Notes under the pieces: generated by a model
Database searches by the model: none
Told to the model about the DNA's origin: nothing
The model's input: the letters and a program-made list of their open reading frames with translations, nothing else
Program-made: the position numbers and the translations under genes
From: Desulfotruncus alcoholivorax DSM 16058
GTDB lineage: Bacteria > Bacillota > Desulfotomaculia > Desulfotomaculales > Desulfallaceae
NCBI RefSeq assembly: GCF_000430885.1
Contig: NZ_AUMW01000015.1
Coordinates: forward strand, 1 to 64,000
Direction of reading: 5' to 3'
Length of the DNA stretch: 64,000 nucleotides
Part shown: piece by piece, positions 50,088 to 58,581 of the stretch
How the letters are laid out: each line of letters begins with the position of its first letter
How positions within the stretch are numbered: position 1 is the first letter of the stretch

Positions 50088-51983
50088 CTATGACAGCATA
50101 GTGATAAAGTTCTTGACCAGCATATACGCCGCCCCGTTGGACAGGGGTTTGTTTACATCAATATATGCCTTCCACTGCGGCTCCCGGTCAAAAAAGCCGC
50201 GGTCATTAAAATAACGAAAAGATTCCTCTTTGGTGCGATTCAGCCCCAGGTACCCGGACAGCATATAGCAGGCGTCATTAAGGTTGAATACATTGGGTTC
50301 CGTGAATAGATGCGGATGGTTTTTTACTTTGGCGCCTGTTTGCTCAACCGCCCGGGACAAGATATTGATAAATCGCTGTTGTTCAATGGGTTGATCTAAT
50401 TTGTAGTCGTTATTATAACCGCCTGCAGCCAGGCCCAATCCGCGCATGAACTTCAGCCCGGGGTACGCCCAGTGGCCGGCAATTTTGTTTTCAATTTTAA
50501 AGGGATGCAATACCATGCCCTGTTTGTTCAGCCTCGACTGCAGCTCCAGCATTAAATCCCGCCGCCCGGCCAGTTCCCGGAAGGAAAGGTTGTTTTCCCT
50601 GGCCAGCGCCGCCGCAGCCCCGGCCGCCTGCCCCTCGGCCATACCCACGGGCACGGTCCTGGCGCTGCCGTGCGCCAGTGAATCATAGCTGGCGGACCTG
50701 CCCACAACCAGCAGGCCGTCCACTTTTTGCGGCACCAGGCAGCGAAAAGGTATGGCATATTGAACAGGCTTGCCGATAACAACGCCCGGCACAGTTGGGC
50801 CCGTGGGCTGAATATCCACGGGGTAGGACCCGAAGGCAATTCTGTCCTTAAAATCCCTGTTTTCCAGCACGTCATCCAGGGTCAGGCGGTATTCACCGTA
50901 AATATGCCTGGATTCCCGCACGTAAAGCTCCGGCGCCGCCCCGGCCAGGGAGGCGTGCGCAAGCCCGGGAACATGTTGATTGATAAAAGCTACAATTGAA
51001 GGCAGTTCCTTTTCGGCAGCCGCCCTGGCCTGCAGCCTGGAATTATCGTTGAGCGGGTCGACTCCAAAAATCAGCAGGGCGTTGACCAGCACGCTGTTGT
51101 CATCCTGGCGGCCCAAATTGAGGCCCCTCAGTTTAATCCTGCCGCTCAACGGTTTGTAATGCGAAGTGATTTCGTTAAAACCCCAGGCGCTGCGCATGTT
51201 GGCGCCGGTGTTTTTATTGCCGTCCCGGTACAAGTAATAGCGAATTTTCAACCAGTCCAGCAAACTGACATGGCTTAATTTAAAAACCAGGGTCGCCGCC
51301 ATATTACCGGCACTGCTGCCGGTATCCTCCCGGCCCACGCTGTAGGGCACACCGGCCAGGGCGGCAATATCACCATCCTGAGTCGCGTCTATGACACCTC
51401 CGGCCTTAACCACCTTGTCCACTCCCCCGCCCGCCAGGCTTACGCCAATGACCTCCGGCCCTCCGCTTGCTGCCATAACCGGCTTGATGCTGCGGACATT
51501 AAGCAAAACCCGGAGGTTTTTTTCCCGGGCCACCAGGTTATTAAAGACGCGTATTGCGTTTTGCACGTCGAACGAGTCGCCTTTTACATTCTTATAGAAT
51601 TCGGCAAATATCCCCTTGTTTAGTATTTCCCCGCCGGGGCCGTAATTCATGTCAATTGAGTTCAACCAGCTCATGGTCATTAAACCGCCCAAAATTGGCC
51701 TTTTATCCACCAGAAGCACGGAGAGACCGTTCCTGGCGGCGGATACTGCAGCGGCAATGCCTTCGGGGTCGCTGCCGACAACTACCAGATCATAAACGTC
51801 CCCCACTTGGTGGGGTGGGGGCAAGGTGCTTTCGTTATTAATAATTGTGTTATTGAATATGTTATTAATTGTGTTATTACATTTGGCAGATATTAGAAGA
51901 AAGGCAACCAGAACCGATAGGGCCAATATTAACAGAGATTTACCCGGCTTACGCCTGCTTGTTTTACGCATATTTATACGCAT
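50088..51983 (-). CDS. Exported FAD-dependent oxidoreductase with SLH-like C-terminus
   Basis: 631 residues. An N-terminal basic stretch and a hydrophobic helix (SLLILALSVLVAFLLISA) are followed by a Cys and an Asn-rich linker. The FAD domain begins DLVVVGSDPEGIAAAVSAAR, with an unusual Gly-x-Asp-Pro-Glu-Gly dinucleotide motif, then VLLVDKRPILGGLMTMSWLN. VIDATQDGDIAALAGVPYSV and LLVVGRSASYDSLAHGSART follow, the standard features of FAD_oxidored proteins. Residues 510-560 (AGHWAYPGLKFMRGLGLAAG) resemble one SLH repeat. It probably acts outside the membrane, possibly lipid-anchored; its substrate is unknown. It lies ten bases after the next small gene. Confidence 0.85.
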   Translation of the reverse strand: MRINMRKTSRRKPGKSLLILALSVLVAFLLISAKCNNTINNIFNNTIINNESTLPPPHQVGDVYDLVVVGSDPEGIAAAVSAARNGLSVLLVDKRPILGGLMTMSWLNSIDMNYGPGGEILNKGIFAEFYKNVKGDSFDVQNAIRVFNNLVAREKNLRVLLNVRSIKPVMAASGGPEVIGVSLAGGGVDKVVKAGGVIDATQDGDIAALAGVPYSVGREDTGSSAGNMAATLVFKLSHVSLLDWLKIRYYLYRDGNKNTGANMRSAWGFNEITSHYKPLSGRIKLRGLNLGRQDDNSVLVNALLIFGVDPLNDNSRLQARAAAEKELPSIVAFINQHVPGLAHASLAGAAPELYVRESRHIYGEYRLTLDDVLENRDFKDRIAFGSYPVDIQPTGPTVPGVVIGKPVQYAIPFRCLVPQKVDGLLVVGRSASYDSLAHGSARTVPVGMAEGQAAGAAAALARENNLSFRELAGRRDLMLELQSRLNKQGMVLHPFKIENKIAGHWAYPGLKFMRGLGLAAGGYNNDYKLDQPIEQQRFINILSRAVEQTGAKVKNHPHLFTEPNVFNLNDACYMLSGYLGLNRTKEESFRYFNDRGFFDREPQWKAYIDVNKPLSNGAAYMLVKNFITMLS

Positions 51984-51992
51984 ACTTAAGTT

Positions 51993-52442
51993 TTAATAGC
52001 CTCTGTACATAATGATTGTCTGCTTAACAGCTGTTACCCCGCGGCCATCCTCCCTGGGGATGGTAAACAGGTGATTCTTTTCCGCCGTCATGCCGGCAGA
52101 CACATTCTTACCGGCGGTTAGGTCCACAATGCCGCTGCCGGACGGGTCCACCACCACGGCCTCACCGCTGCGCACAATAAATTCGGTGCCTGATTTACCG
52201 ATAAACTGCTGGCCCGGCTCCAGTGCTGAGGTGCTCCATTCAAGAGAGCCTCCCCCCTTGACCTGGCCGAGCTGGGCCAAACTTTCCTGCACGTATTTTA
52301 CAACAAAGCTTTTTGTAACCAGGGGATCATTCACCGAACCGGGGCTGCCGTCTTCGCCGGCCGAAGCCAGACCGGCGTAACCCGCAATGCAGAGCGCCAG
52401 CAGCAGCAAACCGGACCAAAGCAATTTCTTTTTTGCGCGCAC
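51993..52442 (-). CDS. Small secreted protein, unknown
   Basis: 149 residues from GTG 52442, chosen for GGAGG eight bases upstream. It has a signal peptide (LLWSGLLLLALCIAGYAGLASA). The mature part has a helical segment (DPLVTKSFVVKYVQESLAQL) and a beta-rich region (GTEFIVRSGEAVVVDPSGSG). I recall similar proteins annotated as conserved hypothetical in Desulfotomaculum-like genomes, but cannot name a family. It precedes the exported FAD oxidoreductase by nine bases, so the two are probably co-expressed and may work together at the surface. Confidence 0.72.
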   Translation of the reverse strand: MRAKKKLLWSGLLLLALCIAGYAGLASAGEDGSPGSVNDPLVTKSFVVKYVQESLAQLGQVKGGGSLEWSTSALEPGQQFIGKSGTEFIVRSGEAVVVDPSGSGIVDLTAGKNVSAGMTAEKNHLFTIPREDGRGVTAVKQTIIMYRGY

Positions 52443-52583
52443 CAAATCGACCTCCAAACATAAAATACTGGGCTATGCATAATTTCGACGGATTATCTAT
52501 ATGTCCTTCCATAAAACACTGTTCTCATGTCATATATTCTAATATAATTAAAGATACCCGGGTATCCACTCTGTTCTCGCCTT

Positions 52584-52652
52584 TGTCATTGCGAGCGCAG
52601 CGCGGCAATTGCATTTTCGGATTGCTTCGTCGTATCACTCCTTGCAATGACA
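52584..52652. repeat. Head-to-head pair of TGTCATTGCGAG repeats
   Basis: TGTCATTGCGAG at 52584 faces CTTGCAATGACA at 52641-52652, with CGGCAATTGC and ATTGCTTCGTCG between. This is a mirrored version of the repeat at 37315. It sits between the divergent units at 52442 and 52735. Confidence 0.7.
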
Positions 52653-52734
52653 CCTTGCGTTTCCTTCGCTTCCTTGCACTTGAGTAAAGCTGATAACCAG
52701 CCGGGTAAAGATATTACAAAAAGCGGTGGATCAT

Positions 52735-54357
52735 TTGAAAAACAGACTACTATTTTATACTGCAATTTTTTCTTTAATGATGATAATTTCAAGCTGCAAT
52801 CCGCAGGTGGGCAGCAGCCAAATTTTATACCTGCCCCTGGATGACAGGCCAGTAAATTTCAAGCAGGTCGTTGAACTTTCCGGCCTAACCGGTTCGTCTG
52901 TTGTATATCCTGACGGACAAACGCTGAAAAACCATGCAGAGCTGGCCAAGTGGTCCGCTGCCAACGCCCGGACGTCAAGCACGGTAATAGCCTCACTGGA
53001 CGCCTTGATCTACGGCGGCCTCGTCGAATCCAGGAAGCACAAGTTAACTCAAAACGAAATTAACGGGCGAATAGAAGAAATTAAAAAATTAAAGACAAAA
53101 AATAACAGGGTATATGCTTTCATATCCATAATGAGGGCGCCTTCGGCCAATACCCCTTACACCATGCCGGATTATTACAGCAAATACGGTTTCATGATTT
53201 ACCAATACGGAGAGCTGGCACACAAGCTCGGGCTCGGCCTGGCCAACCCGGCGGAGATACAAAGATACAATAACATTAAAGCAACGATTCCCAATGAACT
53301 AAATGACTTTGCCGGCAGGAGGCAAAAAAACCTGTCTGCAACCGGCGAGATTCTTAAACTGGTACAACAGGGCTATATTGACCACTTGACCATCAGCAAG
53401 GATGATGCTTCCGCTTATGGCTATTCCGTCCTGGAAGCGCAAAAGCTGAACTCGCTGATCAAGCTGCACGGCATTGAATCCAAGGTTACATTTTTAACCG
53501 GAACAGATGAATGCGGCATGCTGCTTTTAGCCGCCGCTTCCGTTGGCAAAAAGAACCAAACCGGACCCCGGATATTTGTTGATTACGCAGACCCGGCGGG
53601 TAAAAACGCCATATTGCATTATGAGGACGTTCCCCTGGATGAAAACGTGAGCCTGCATATTAACGCTATTGGGGCAATAAGAACGCCTGACGTACACCAG
53701 GCGGACATGGTTTTGGCCGTACACAACGGGCCGGGCCTTGAAGACAGCGCTTCCATACCTGCCGGTGGTCAAAATACAGGCGCCCGGAACGGCCAAAATA
53801 TAGAGCAAAATACAGAGCAGAATTTTGTAGGCAGGATTGCCAACTATATTGATGAAGGGAAAACAGTATGTCTGGCCGACGTAAAGTTGCCCAACGGCGC
53901 GGACAACGAATTCATGCAGAAACTCGGGGCAAGCGTTGACTTGTCAAAACTGGGCGCGTATGCGGGTTGGAACACGCCGGGGAATTCCTTGGGCATAGCT
54001 TTGAGCCAGGGGCTGATTTACCACCTTTATAACGGGAAAGATGATCATAACGGGGAAAACGCGGTCCGCCGGCAGGCTCAACGGCAGGTCCACCGGCAGA
54101 TACTTTTAACCAGGCTCATCGAAGACTGGGGCTACCAGTCTGTTGTGCGACCGCAGCTGAAAAAGGAGGTCCCGCCCGGGCAGCAGTTTTTATTTATCGA
54201 TCGTGAATTTGAGCAAAATATTGCAGTTAAAACGAAAGAGATGCTCAACCAGTTTGCCGAACAAAACCTGGCCAAAAACTTTGGCGGCATAACTGTTTCC
54301 AACGTTACTTTTCCGTGGCACCGGTTATTCGATGTTGATTTTCAACTAAAGGACTGA
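52735..54357 (+). CDS. DUF4127 family lipoprotein
   Basis: 540 residues from TTG 52735, preceded by GGTGG; GTG 52726 is an alternative. A signal peptide ends in a lipobox-like SLMMIISSC. ILYLPLDDRPVNFKQVVELS, LDALIYGGLVESRKHK, MRAPSANTPYTMPDYYSKYG and HLTISKDDASAYGYSVLEAQ are DUF4127 hallmarks. The family function is not established. It is one of the few plus-strand genes and is divergent from the small secreted protein and FAD oxidoreductase. A Gln/Asn-rich insert (NGQNIEQNTEQN) lies near residue 360. Confidence 0.85.
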   Translation: MKNRLLFYTAIFSLMMIISSCNPQVGSSQILYLPLDDRPVNFKQVVELSGLTGSSVVYPDGQTLKNHAELAKWSAANARTSSTVIASLDALIYGGLVESRKHKLTQNEINGRIEEIKKLKTKNNRVYAFISIMRAPSANTPYTMPDYYSKYGFMIYQYGELAHKLGLGLANPAEIQRYNNIKATIPNELNDFAGRRQKNLSATGEILKLVQQGYIDHLTISKDDASAYGYSVLEAQKLNSLIKLHGIESKVTFLTGTDECGMLLLAAASVGKKNQTGPRIFVDYADPAGKNAILHYEDVPLDENVSLHINAIGAIRTPDVHQADMVLAVHNGPGLEDSASIPAGGQNTGARNGQNIEQNTEQNFVGRIANYIDEGKTVCLADVKLPNGADNEFMQKLGASVDLSKLGAYAGWNTPGNSLGIALSQGLIYHLYNGKDDHNGENAVRRQAQRQVHRQILLTRLIEDWGYQSVVRPQLKKEVPPGQQFLFIDREFEQNIAVKTKEMLNQFAEQNLAKNFGGITVSNVTFPWHRLFDVDFQLKD

Positions 54358-54364
54358 CCGTTAT

Positions 54365-54372
54365 GGTATAAT
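54365..54372 (+). promoter_or_regulatory. Extended -10 promoter element candidate
   Basis: TGG-TATAAT (TATAAT at 54367-54372) with the extended TGn motif lies 63 bases before the nucleotidyltransferase start. No clear -35 is present, as is common for extended -10 promoters. Confidence 0.45.
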
Positions 54373-54434
54373 ATAGTAACAATAATATTCAGATCAACTA
54401 ACCATCCCCGATGTGTTTATGAGGGTGAAGTATT

Positions 54435-54842
54435 ATGGATGCCATCGCAGAAAAAATAGCATATTACTTTTCCGGCAACAATCTAATTTCAGCTGTTTAC
54501 CTTTTTGGTTCAGCAGCTAAAAACCTAATGCGGCCGAAGAGTGATATTGATATTGCCGTATTATTTGCAATCAAATTAAAAAGCAAGATTAAACGGTTTG
54601 ATATTATCTTGACAACAAGCATGGAACTTGAAGACATACTCGGTCGACCGGTTGATGTAGTGGATATTTTGGAAGCCCCCCTGGTATTACAGCACCAAAT
54701 ACTTAAAACGGGGAAACTACTGGTCGAAAATAACCGGTTAGCCAGAATTAACTTTGAGGTTAATTCACGCAGGCAGTATTTTGACATGCTCCCACTTTAT
54801 ACGGTCAGGAATAAGAATATATTGCAAAAATTCAAGGGGTAG
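54435..54842 (+). CDS. Solitary MNT-type nucleotidyltransferase
   Basis: 135 residues, ATG 54435 with GAGGGTGAAG upstream. AVYLFGSAAKNLMRPKSDID and IDIAVLF contain the GS and Asp-x-Asp motifs. ILGRPVDVVDILEAPLVLQH is typical of MntA-like antitoxins of the type VII HEPN-MNT family. No HEPN or DUF86 gene follows; the next gene is on the other strand 55 bases away. It is either an orphan antitoxin or its partner was lost. Confidence 0.82.
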   Translation: MDAIAEKIAYYFSGNNLISAVYLFGSAAKNLMRPKSDIDIAVLFAIKLKSKIKRFDIILTTSMELEDILGRPVDVVDILEAPLVLQHQILKTGKLLVENNRLARINFEVNSRRQYFDMLPLYTVRNKNILQKFKG

Positions 54843-54897
54843 CACATACTGTTCAACCATATAAATACGAAAAAATTGATGATAATTAAGCTGCCAG

Positions 54898-55812
54898 TTA
54901 TAAACCCCAGTGCTGTCTATTCATACTAAGTCTCTTTTTTAACCATAGAGGAAAAAATTCTTCTTTAAACCCCAATTTATATCCCAAAATTTTGCAAAGA
55001 TTTTGCAGACAGGCTTTTGGTATAAAGTTTTTCCCATTCGCCCATAGATATTTTAACTCAGAAACAATATATTTAAGCCCCTCTCCTTCTGCCTGACCAA
55101 ATGCTTCACGTATCCATTGCTCGCGCCCATGGAAAACTCCTATATCAAAATAGCGTTTGAACTCCTGCCAAATACTGTAGTCATGGGAATGGTAAACCTG
55201 CGCCTCAGCGCAATAATAGATCTTCCATCCTGCCAGCAACATTTTCGCAGCAACATAAGTATCCTCGCTTAATATAACATTGCCGGGAAAGCCGCCGACT
55301 TCTTTTAGCACTGTTTTTCTGTAAGCTGCAAAGGAATTTGATATGAAAGCAGTTTTAATCCCCAGTTCTTGAGCATCTTCTAAACTTTTTATCCTACTTT
55401 CAGGTGGATAATTAAATAGGCGGGCATGTGCCCCGATAGGTAAAGCGTTTTTATAGGGTAACTGGCGACCATAAGCGGCACCAATAGCCGGATCACTAAA
55501 ACATTTAATAATATTCCCTAATGAATTTTCATTTGCCAAAATTGCATCCTGTGTTAAAAAAACCACCACATCAGTGTTCGCAAATTCCGCCCCAAACTGG
55601 CGGGTGGACCCGTGGTTAAAATCCCTGCGTTTAATCGAGAGAACATTACAACCATATTTTCCGGCAATATTTGCAGTATTGTCATCTGATTCCGAATCTA
55701 TAACTATCACTTGCCCGGGAGTTACACTTTGTTTTTTAATTGACTTTAAGAACAGTTCGAAATCTCTACCAGCATTTAGTGTTGGAACCACCAGCGAAAA
55801 ATTTATGTCCAT
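54898..55812 (-). CDS. Glycosyltransferase family 2 (rhamnosyltransferase-like)
   Basis: 304 residues from ATG 55812, with GGGGAG eight bases upstream. FSLVVPTLNAGRDFELFLKS, VIVIDSESDDNTANIAGKYG, VVVFLTQDAILANENSL (QDA as the metal-binding Asp region) and VILSEDTYVAAKMLLAGWKI form the GT-A fold of rhamnosyltransferase-type GT2 enzymes. It transfers a sugar to a cytoplasmic lipid-linked acceptor. It is the last gene of the AT-rich right-hand cluster. Confidence 0.85.
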   Translation of the reverse strand: MDINFSLVVPTLNAGRDFELFLKSIKKQSVTPGQVIVIDSESDDNTANIAGKYGCNVLSIKRRDFNHGSTRQFGAEFANTDVVVFLTQDAILANENSLGNIIKCFSDPAIGAAYGRQLPYKNALPIGAHARLFNYPPESRIKSLEDAQELGIKTAFISNSFAAYRKTVLKEVGGFPGNVILSEDTYVAAKMLLAGWKIYYCAEAQVYHSHDYSIWQEFKRYFDIGVFHGREQWIREAFGQAEGEGLKYIVSELKYLWANGKNFIPKACLQNLCKILGYKLGFKEEFFPLWLKKRLSMNRQHWGL

Positions 55813-55838
55813 CACTCAATCTCCCCTGGCATCGCCTG

Positions 55839-56206
55839 CTACCGCCCAAGCATAAAGGCAACCAATGCAGCTATATCATCAATAAGCTTAAGGCGTCTTG
55901 GCCTGTGGGCAACCGCAAATTTTATGCGAGCAATGAAATTATCCTCACATTTAATTAGTTCGGAAAGATAACTAGACTGCCTAGATGGCAAACGTTCACT
56001 GTAAATGCGTTCAAACTCACGTGCCTGCGTCAACCGCGACGGCCTTGCCGAACGACGTAGAAGCCTGCGCAGGCGAAAAAATAATGAAGCAAAACCTAGT
56101 CGCATGCCGATTTGGTTCGACGCATGCTGGCGGTATAGTATCATTGAAACATCATCGTAAATGACGCGACCGAACGCCGTAGCAACAATATACAGCCACC
56201 AATGAC
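55839..56206 (-). pseudogene. 3' remnant of a second family 2 glycosyltransferase
   Basis: The frame reads HWWLYIVATAFGRVIYDDVS and MILYRQHASNQIGMRLG, the characteristic C-terminal region of GT2 enzymes (W-x-L-Y...YRQH...N-x-G), then a basic tail ending in AALVAFMLGR. Upstream of 56206 it meets a stop and unrelated sequence. The N-terminal catalytic half is missing. It is less AT-rich than its neighbours, which suggests a different origin. Confidence 0.7.
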
Positions 56207-56246
56207 CTTGTTAGATTATGCTCCACCAATTGCCTTACTTTTACCA

Positions 56247-57083
56247 CTAAGTAAAATTAAAATAATCTCTAATAGAAGTAAACCTATATTTTTTTAATAA
56301 ATTTCTTAATTTCTCATAACAGTTTTTGATACCATAGTAATGAATAAACGATTCTTTTCTACTCAACAAAATTTTAGGTTGAAATAAATCAATCTCTCTT
56401 GGATGGATATAAATTACTGCAGGGATGCCTTGTTTATTTAAGGTATTAATCCCATACTTTACAAGCCACAGTGGTAAAATTCTTAGATAAAAACCACCGG
56501 AAAAACCAAAATTTTTTCCAATCAAATTTATTGTTGAACAAGGAATCTCTAGTATCCCTTGTTTCAACACATAAGGAAATCGTGGGGCATCCGGTATACC
56601 ATAAAGAAAGGTATTAACCGGAAAAATACTTGCATCATATTGAAAATCATACTCTTTTAAAATATCAAAAACCCAAAAATTACTTTTATTTATAGACCAA
56701 CTAGGAGCTCTGTAACCGATAATTTTTTTACCAATTATACTTTCAATTAATTGTTTAGATTTAACCAAATCATCAATAAATTTCTCCCTTGATAGCTCAC
56801 CAACTAAATCATGACCATAGCCATGTGTAGCAATCTCATGACCCTTATTACACACATCTAAAACCAATTTTGGATAATTTTCAGCAACCCAACCCAGCAC
56901 AAAAAAGGTTGCCTTAGCATTACACTCTTCAAACAATTTTAAAAGTCTGTGAGTATTTTCCACAATTCTATGTTCACTATATTTATAAATATTAATAATA
57001 TCTTTTTTATAATTTGCATGGAACCATTCCTCCAGATCAACGGTAAGCAAATTATTTACAACAGCATTTTTAGATAACATCAT
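56247..57083 (-). CDS. Polysaccharide deacetylase, DUF3473 (XrtA-associated) type
   Basis: 278 residues. LLTVDLEEWFHANY has the catalytic Asp and metal Asp, THGYGHDLVG the His-x3-His metal site, and GYRAPSWSINKSNFW the Arg motif of NodB-type deacetylases. The end IPAVIYIHPREIDLFQP is typical of the DUF3473 subgroup. It would remove acetyl groups from an N-acetyl sugar. Start and the preceding stop overlap by 14 bases, so it is in one operon with the GNAT protein. No exosortase gene is seen. Confidence 0.87.
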   Translation of the reverse strand: MMLSKNAVVNNLLTVDLEEWFHANYKKDIINIYKYSEHRIVENTHRLLKLFEECNAKATFFVLGWVAENYPKLVLDVCNKGHEIATHGYGHDLVGELSREKFIDDLVKSKQLIESIIGKKIIGYRAPSWSINKSNFWVFDILKEYDFQYDASIFPVNTFLYGIPDAPRFPYVLKQGILEIPCSTINLIGKNFGFSGGFYLRILPLWLVKYGINTLNKQGIPAVIYIHPREIDLFQPKILLSRKESFIHYYGIKNCYEKLRNLLKKYRFTSIRDYFNFT

Positions 57084-58131
57084 AATCCCCCATAGTTACA
57101 AACCAGTTATTAAAATCTTCTATAATATTATCTTTGTCATGTTTTTGGTGCAACTTTAGTATTAATGGAAATGGTTGAGGTAAAAACCATTTTGGGCATG
57201 TAATAAAACCATTTCTTTTTAGAATATTAAACTCTAAAGTATGCTTCATCATTAAAGCACCGCTGATAGAAACATTAGCTTCCTTAAAATGCTTTAATGC
57301 GGACCTAATAAGATTATCTCCGACCTGCTCCCCAACTTGTGTTTTTTCCACAATAAAATCAACTATCATTCCGCATCTAATATTTTTTACAGATGTTTCC
57401 CGTAAGACAATATACCCACAAATTCTTCCATCACATTCAGCCTTTAATACATGATATCGGCGATAAGGTATATCTATATATCTCCAATTCAAATACTCGC
57501 TGTTTCTTATAACCATTACCGGGGAATTATTACATATTAATTCCCAAAAGACATCAAATTCAGAGCCAAATCTGTTTACATTTGCTATATTTATACCATC
57601 CGAAAAAGTATTATTATTAAAATTATCAGTACATTCATACATTTCACTTTTTATGTTAAATAATTTTGATTTTAGTAATTTAACTGGGTTTATCAATCTT
57701 ATTAGCAAAGGCACCTCTAAATATCTAAAACCAAGGCTCTTTGTAAAACCATGAAAAGAATTTTGATTTGGAAAACCATAGGTAAACACTACATCTTTAT
57801 CCTGACAGTATTTATACACTTCCTTTGCAAGAATTTTAAAAATACCCTTTCCGTGATGCTGTGGATGAACTAAAGTATTTAATGATAATGAACCTATTAC
57901 AACAGATCCAGAAACATTAAATCTGATTGGTATAACTATATATTGCCCTATAACTTCATTTTCTTTTACAGCTAATTTCATTATAGAATTTCCAGTAGGA
58001 TTTTCAAAATATTGCCAATTTAGAAACCTCTCTGAAGCTATTTCAATATCACCATAATATATTTGTGTTAACGAGGTGATTTTTTTCAACATACCTTCTT
58101 TATAATCCATAACAACCCATTGGCTTTTCAT
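57070..58131 (-). CDS. GNAT-family N-acetyltransferase
   Basis: 353 residues from ATG 58131 (AAGGTGG upstream). The N-terminal half has an acetyl-CoA-binding motif, LVHPQHHGKGIFKILAKEVY. The C-terminal half repeats the fold more weakly (VDFIVEKTQVGEQVGDNLIR), like double-GNAT proteins of polysaccharide clusters. It could acylate a sugar amine freed by the deacetylase next to it. Twelve bases separate it from the small transporter gene. Confidence 0.78.
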   Translation of the reverse strand: MKSQWVVMDYKEGMLKKITSLTQIYYGDIEIASERFLNWQYFENPTGNSIMKLAVKENEVIGQYIVIPIRFNVSGSVVIGSLSLNTLVHPQHHGKGIFKILAKEVYKYCQDKDVVFTYGFPNQNSFHGFTKSLGFRYLEVPLLIRLINPVKLLKSKLFNIKSEMYECTDNFNNNTFSDGINIANVNRFGSEFDVFWELICNNSPVMVIRNSEYLNWRYIDIPYRRYHVLKAECDGRICGYIVLRETSVKNIRCGMIVDFIVEKTQVGEQVGDNLIRSALKHFKEANVSISGALMMKHTLEFNILKRNGFITCPKWFLPQPFPLILKLHQKHDKDNIIEDFNNWFVTMGDYDVI

Positions 58132-58142
58132 AATAAACCACC

Positions 58143-58499
58143 TTATCGTATTGTCAAAATAACACCTGCACAAATTAAACCAATTCCAACCCACTGAATT
58201 AAGAAAACACTTTCATGCAAAATAAAAATTCCTGCAACTGTTACAAAAACAAATACAAGACTTGTAACAGGGTAAACACGAGTTAAATCTGCATGATTTA
58301 GAATATATAGCCATAGCAATGTTGTAATTATATATATTAGAATGCCTAATATTATATATGGATTAAACAATATTTTTAGATAATCACCTATCACTGAAAT
58401 GCTTTCCTTGGAAACACCCATTTTCCAAAGAATTTGTCCGGAAGACATTAATAATGCATTAATAATTGTTAAAATAATTATGGTAAAATCAAGTTTCAC
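58143..58499 (-). CDS. Small four-helix EamA/SMR-type transporter (flippase candidate)
   Basis: 118 residues from GTG 58499 with GAGGG six bases upstream. Four membrane helices are evident. The SMR/DMT pattern is seen in NALLMSSGQILWKMGVS, LTRVYPVTSLVFVFVTVAGI and ESVFLIQWVGIGLICAGVIL. Members such as ArnE/ArnF carry undecaprenyl-phosphate sugars across the membrane. The neighbouring GtrB-like transferase and GT-C-like protein make that role plausible here. Confidence 0.82.
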   Translation of the reverse strand: MKLDFTIIILTIINALLMSSGQILWKMGVSKESISVIGDYLKILFNPYIILGILIYIITTLLWLYILNHADLTRVYPVTSLVFVFVTVAGIFILHESVFLIQWVGIGLICAGVILTIR

Positions 58500-58581
58500 A
58501 ATAATCCCTCACGGTTCGTTAATTATTTTGTTGTAATATTTTCTTAAATGTGACAGTGCGGTCCAATCTACAAGTAAAAAT

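Noticed and set aside
54843-54897. HEPN partner gene after the solitary nucleotidyltransferase
   Set aside because: Only 55 bases remain before the convergent glycosyltransferase gene, and no HEPN motif is present in any frame.
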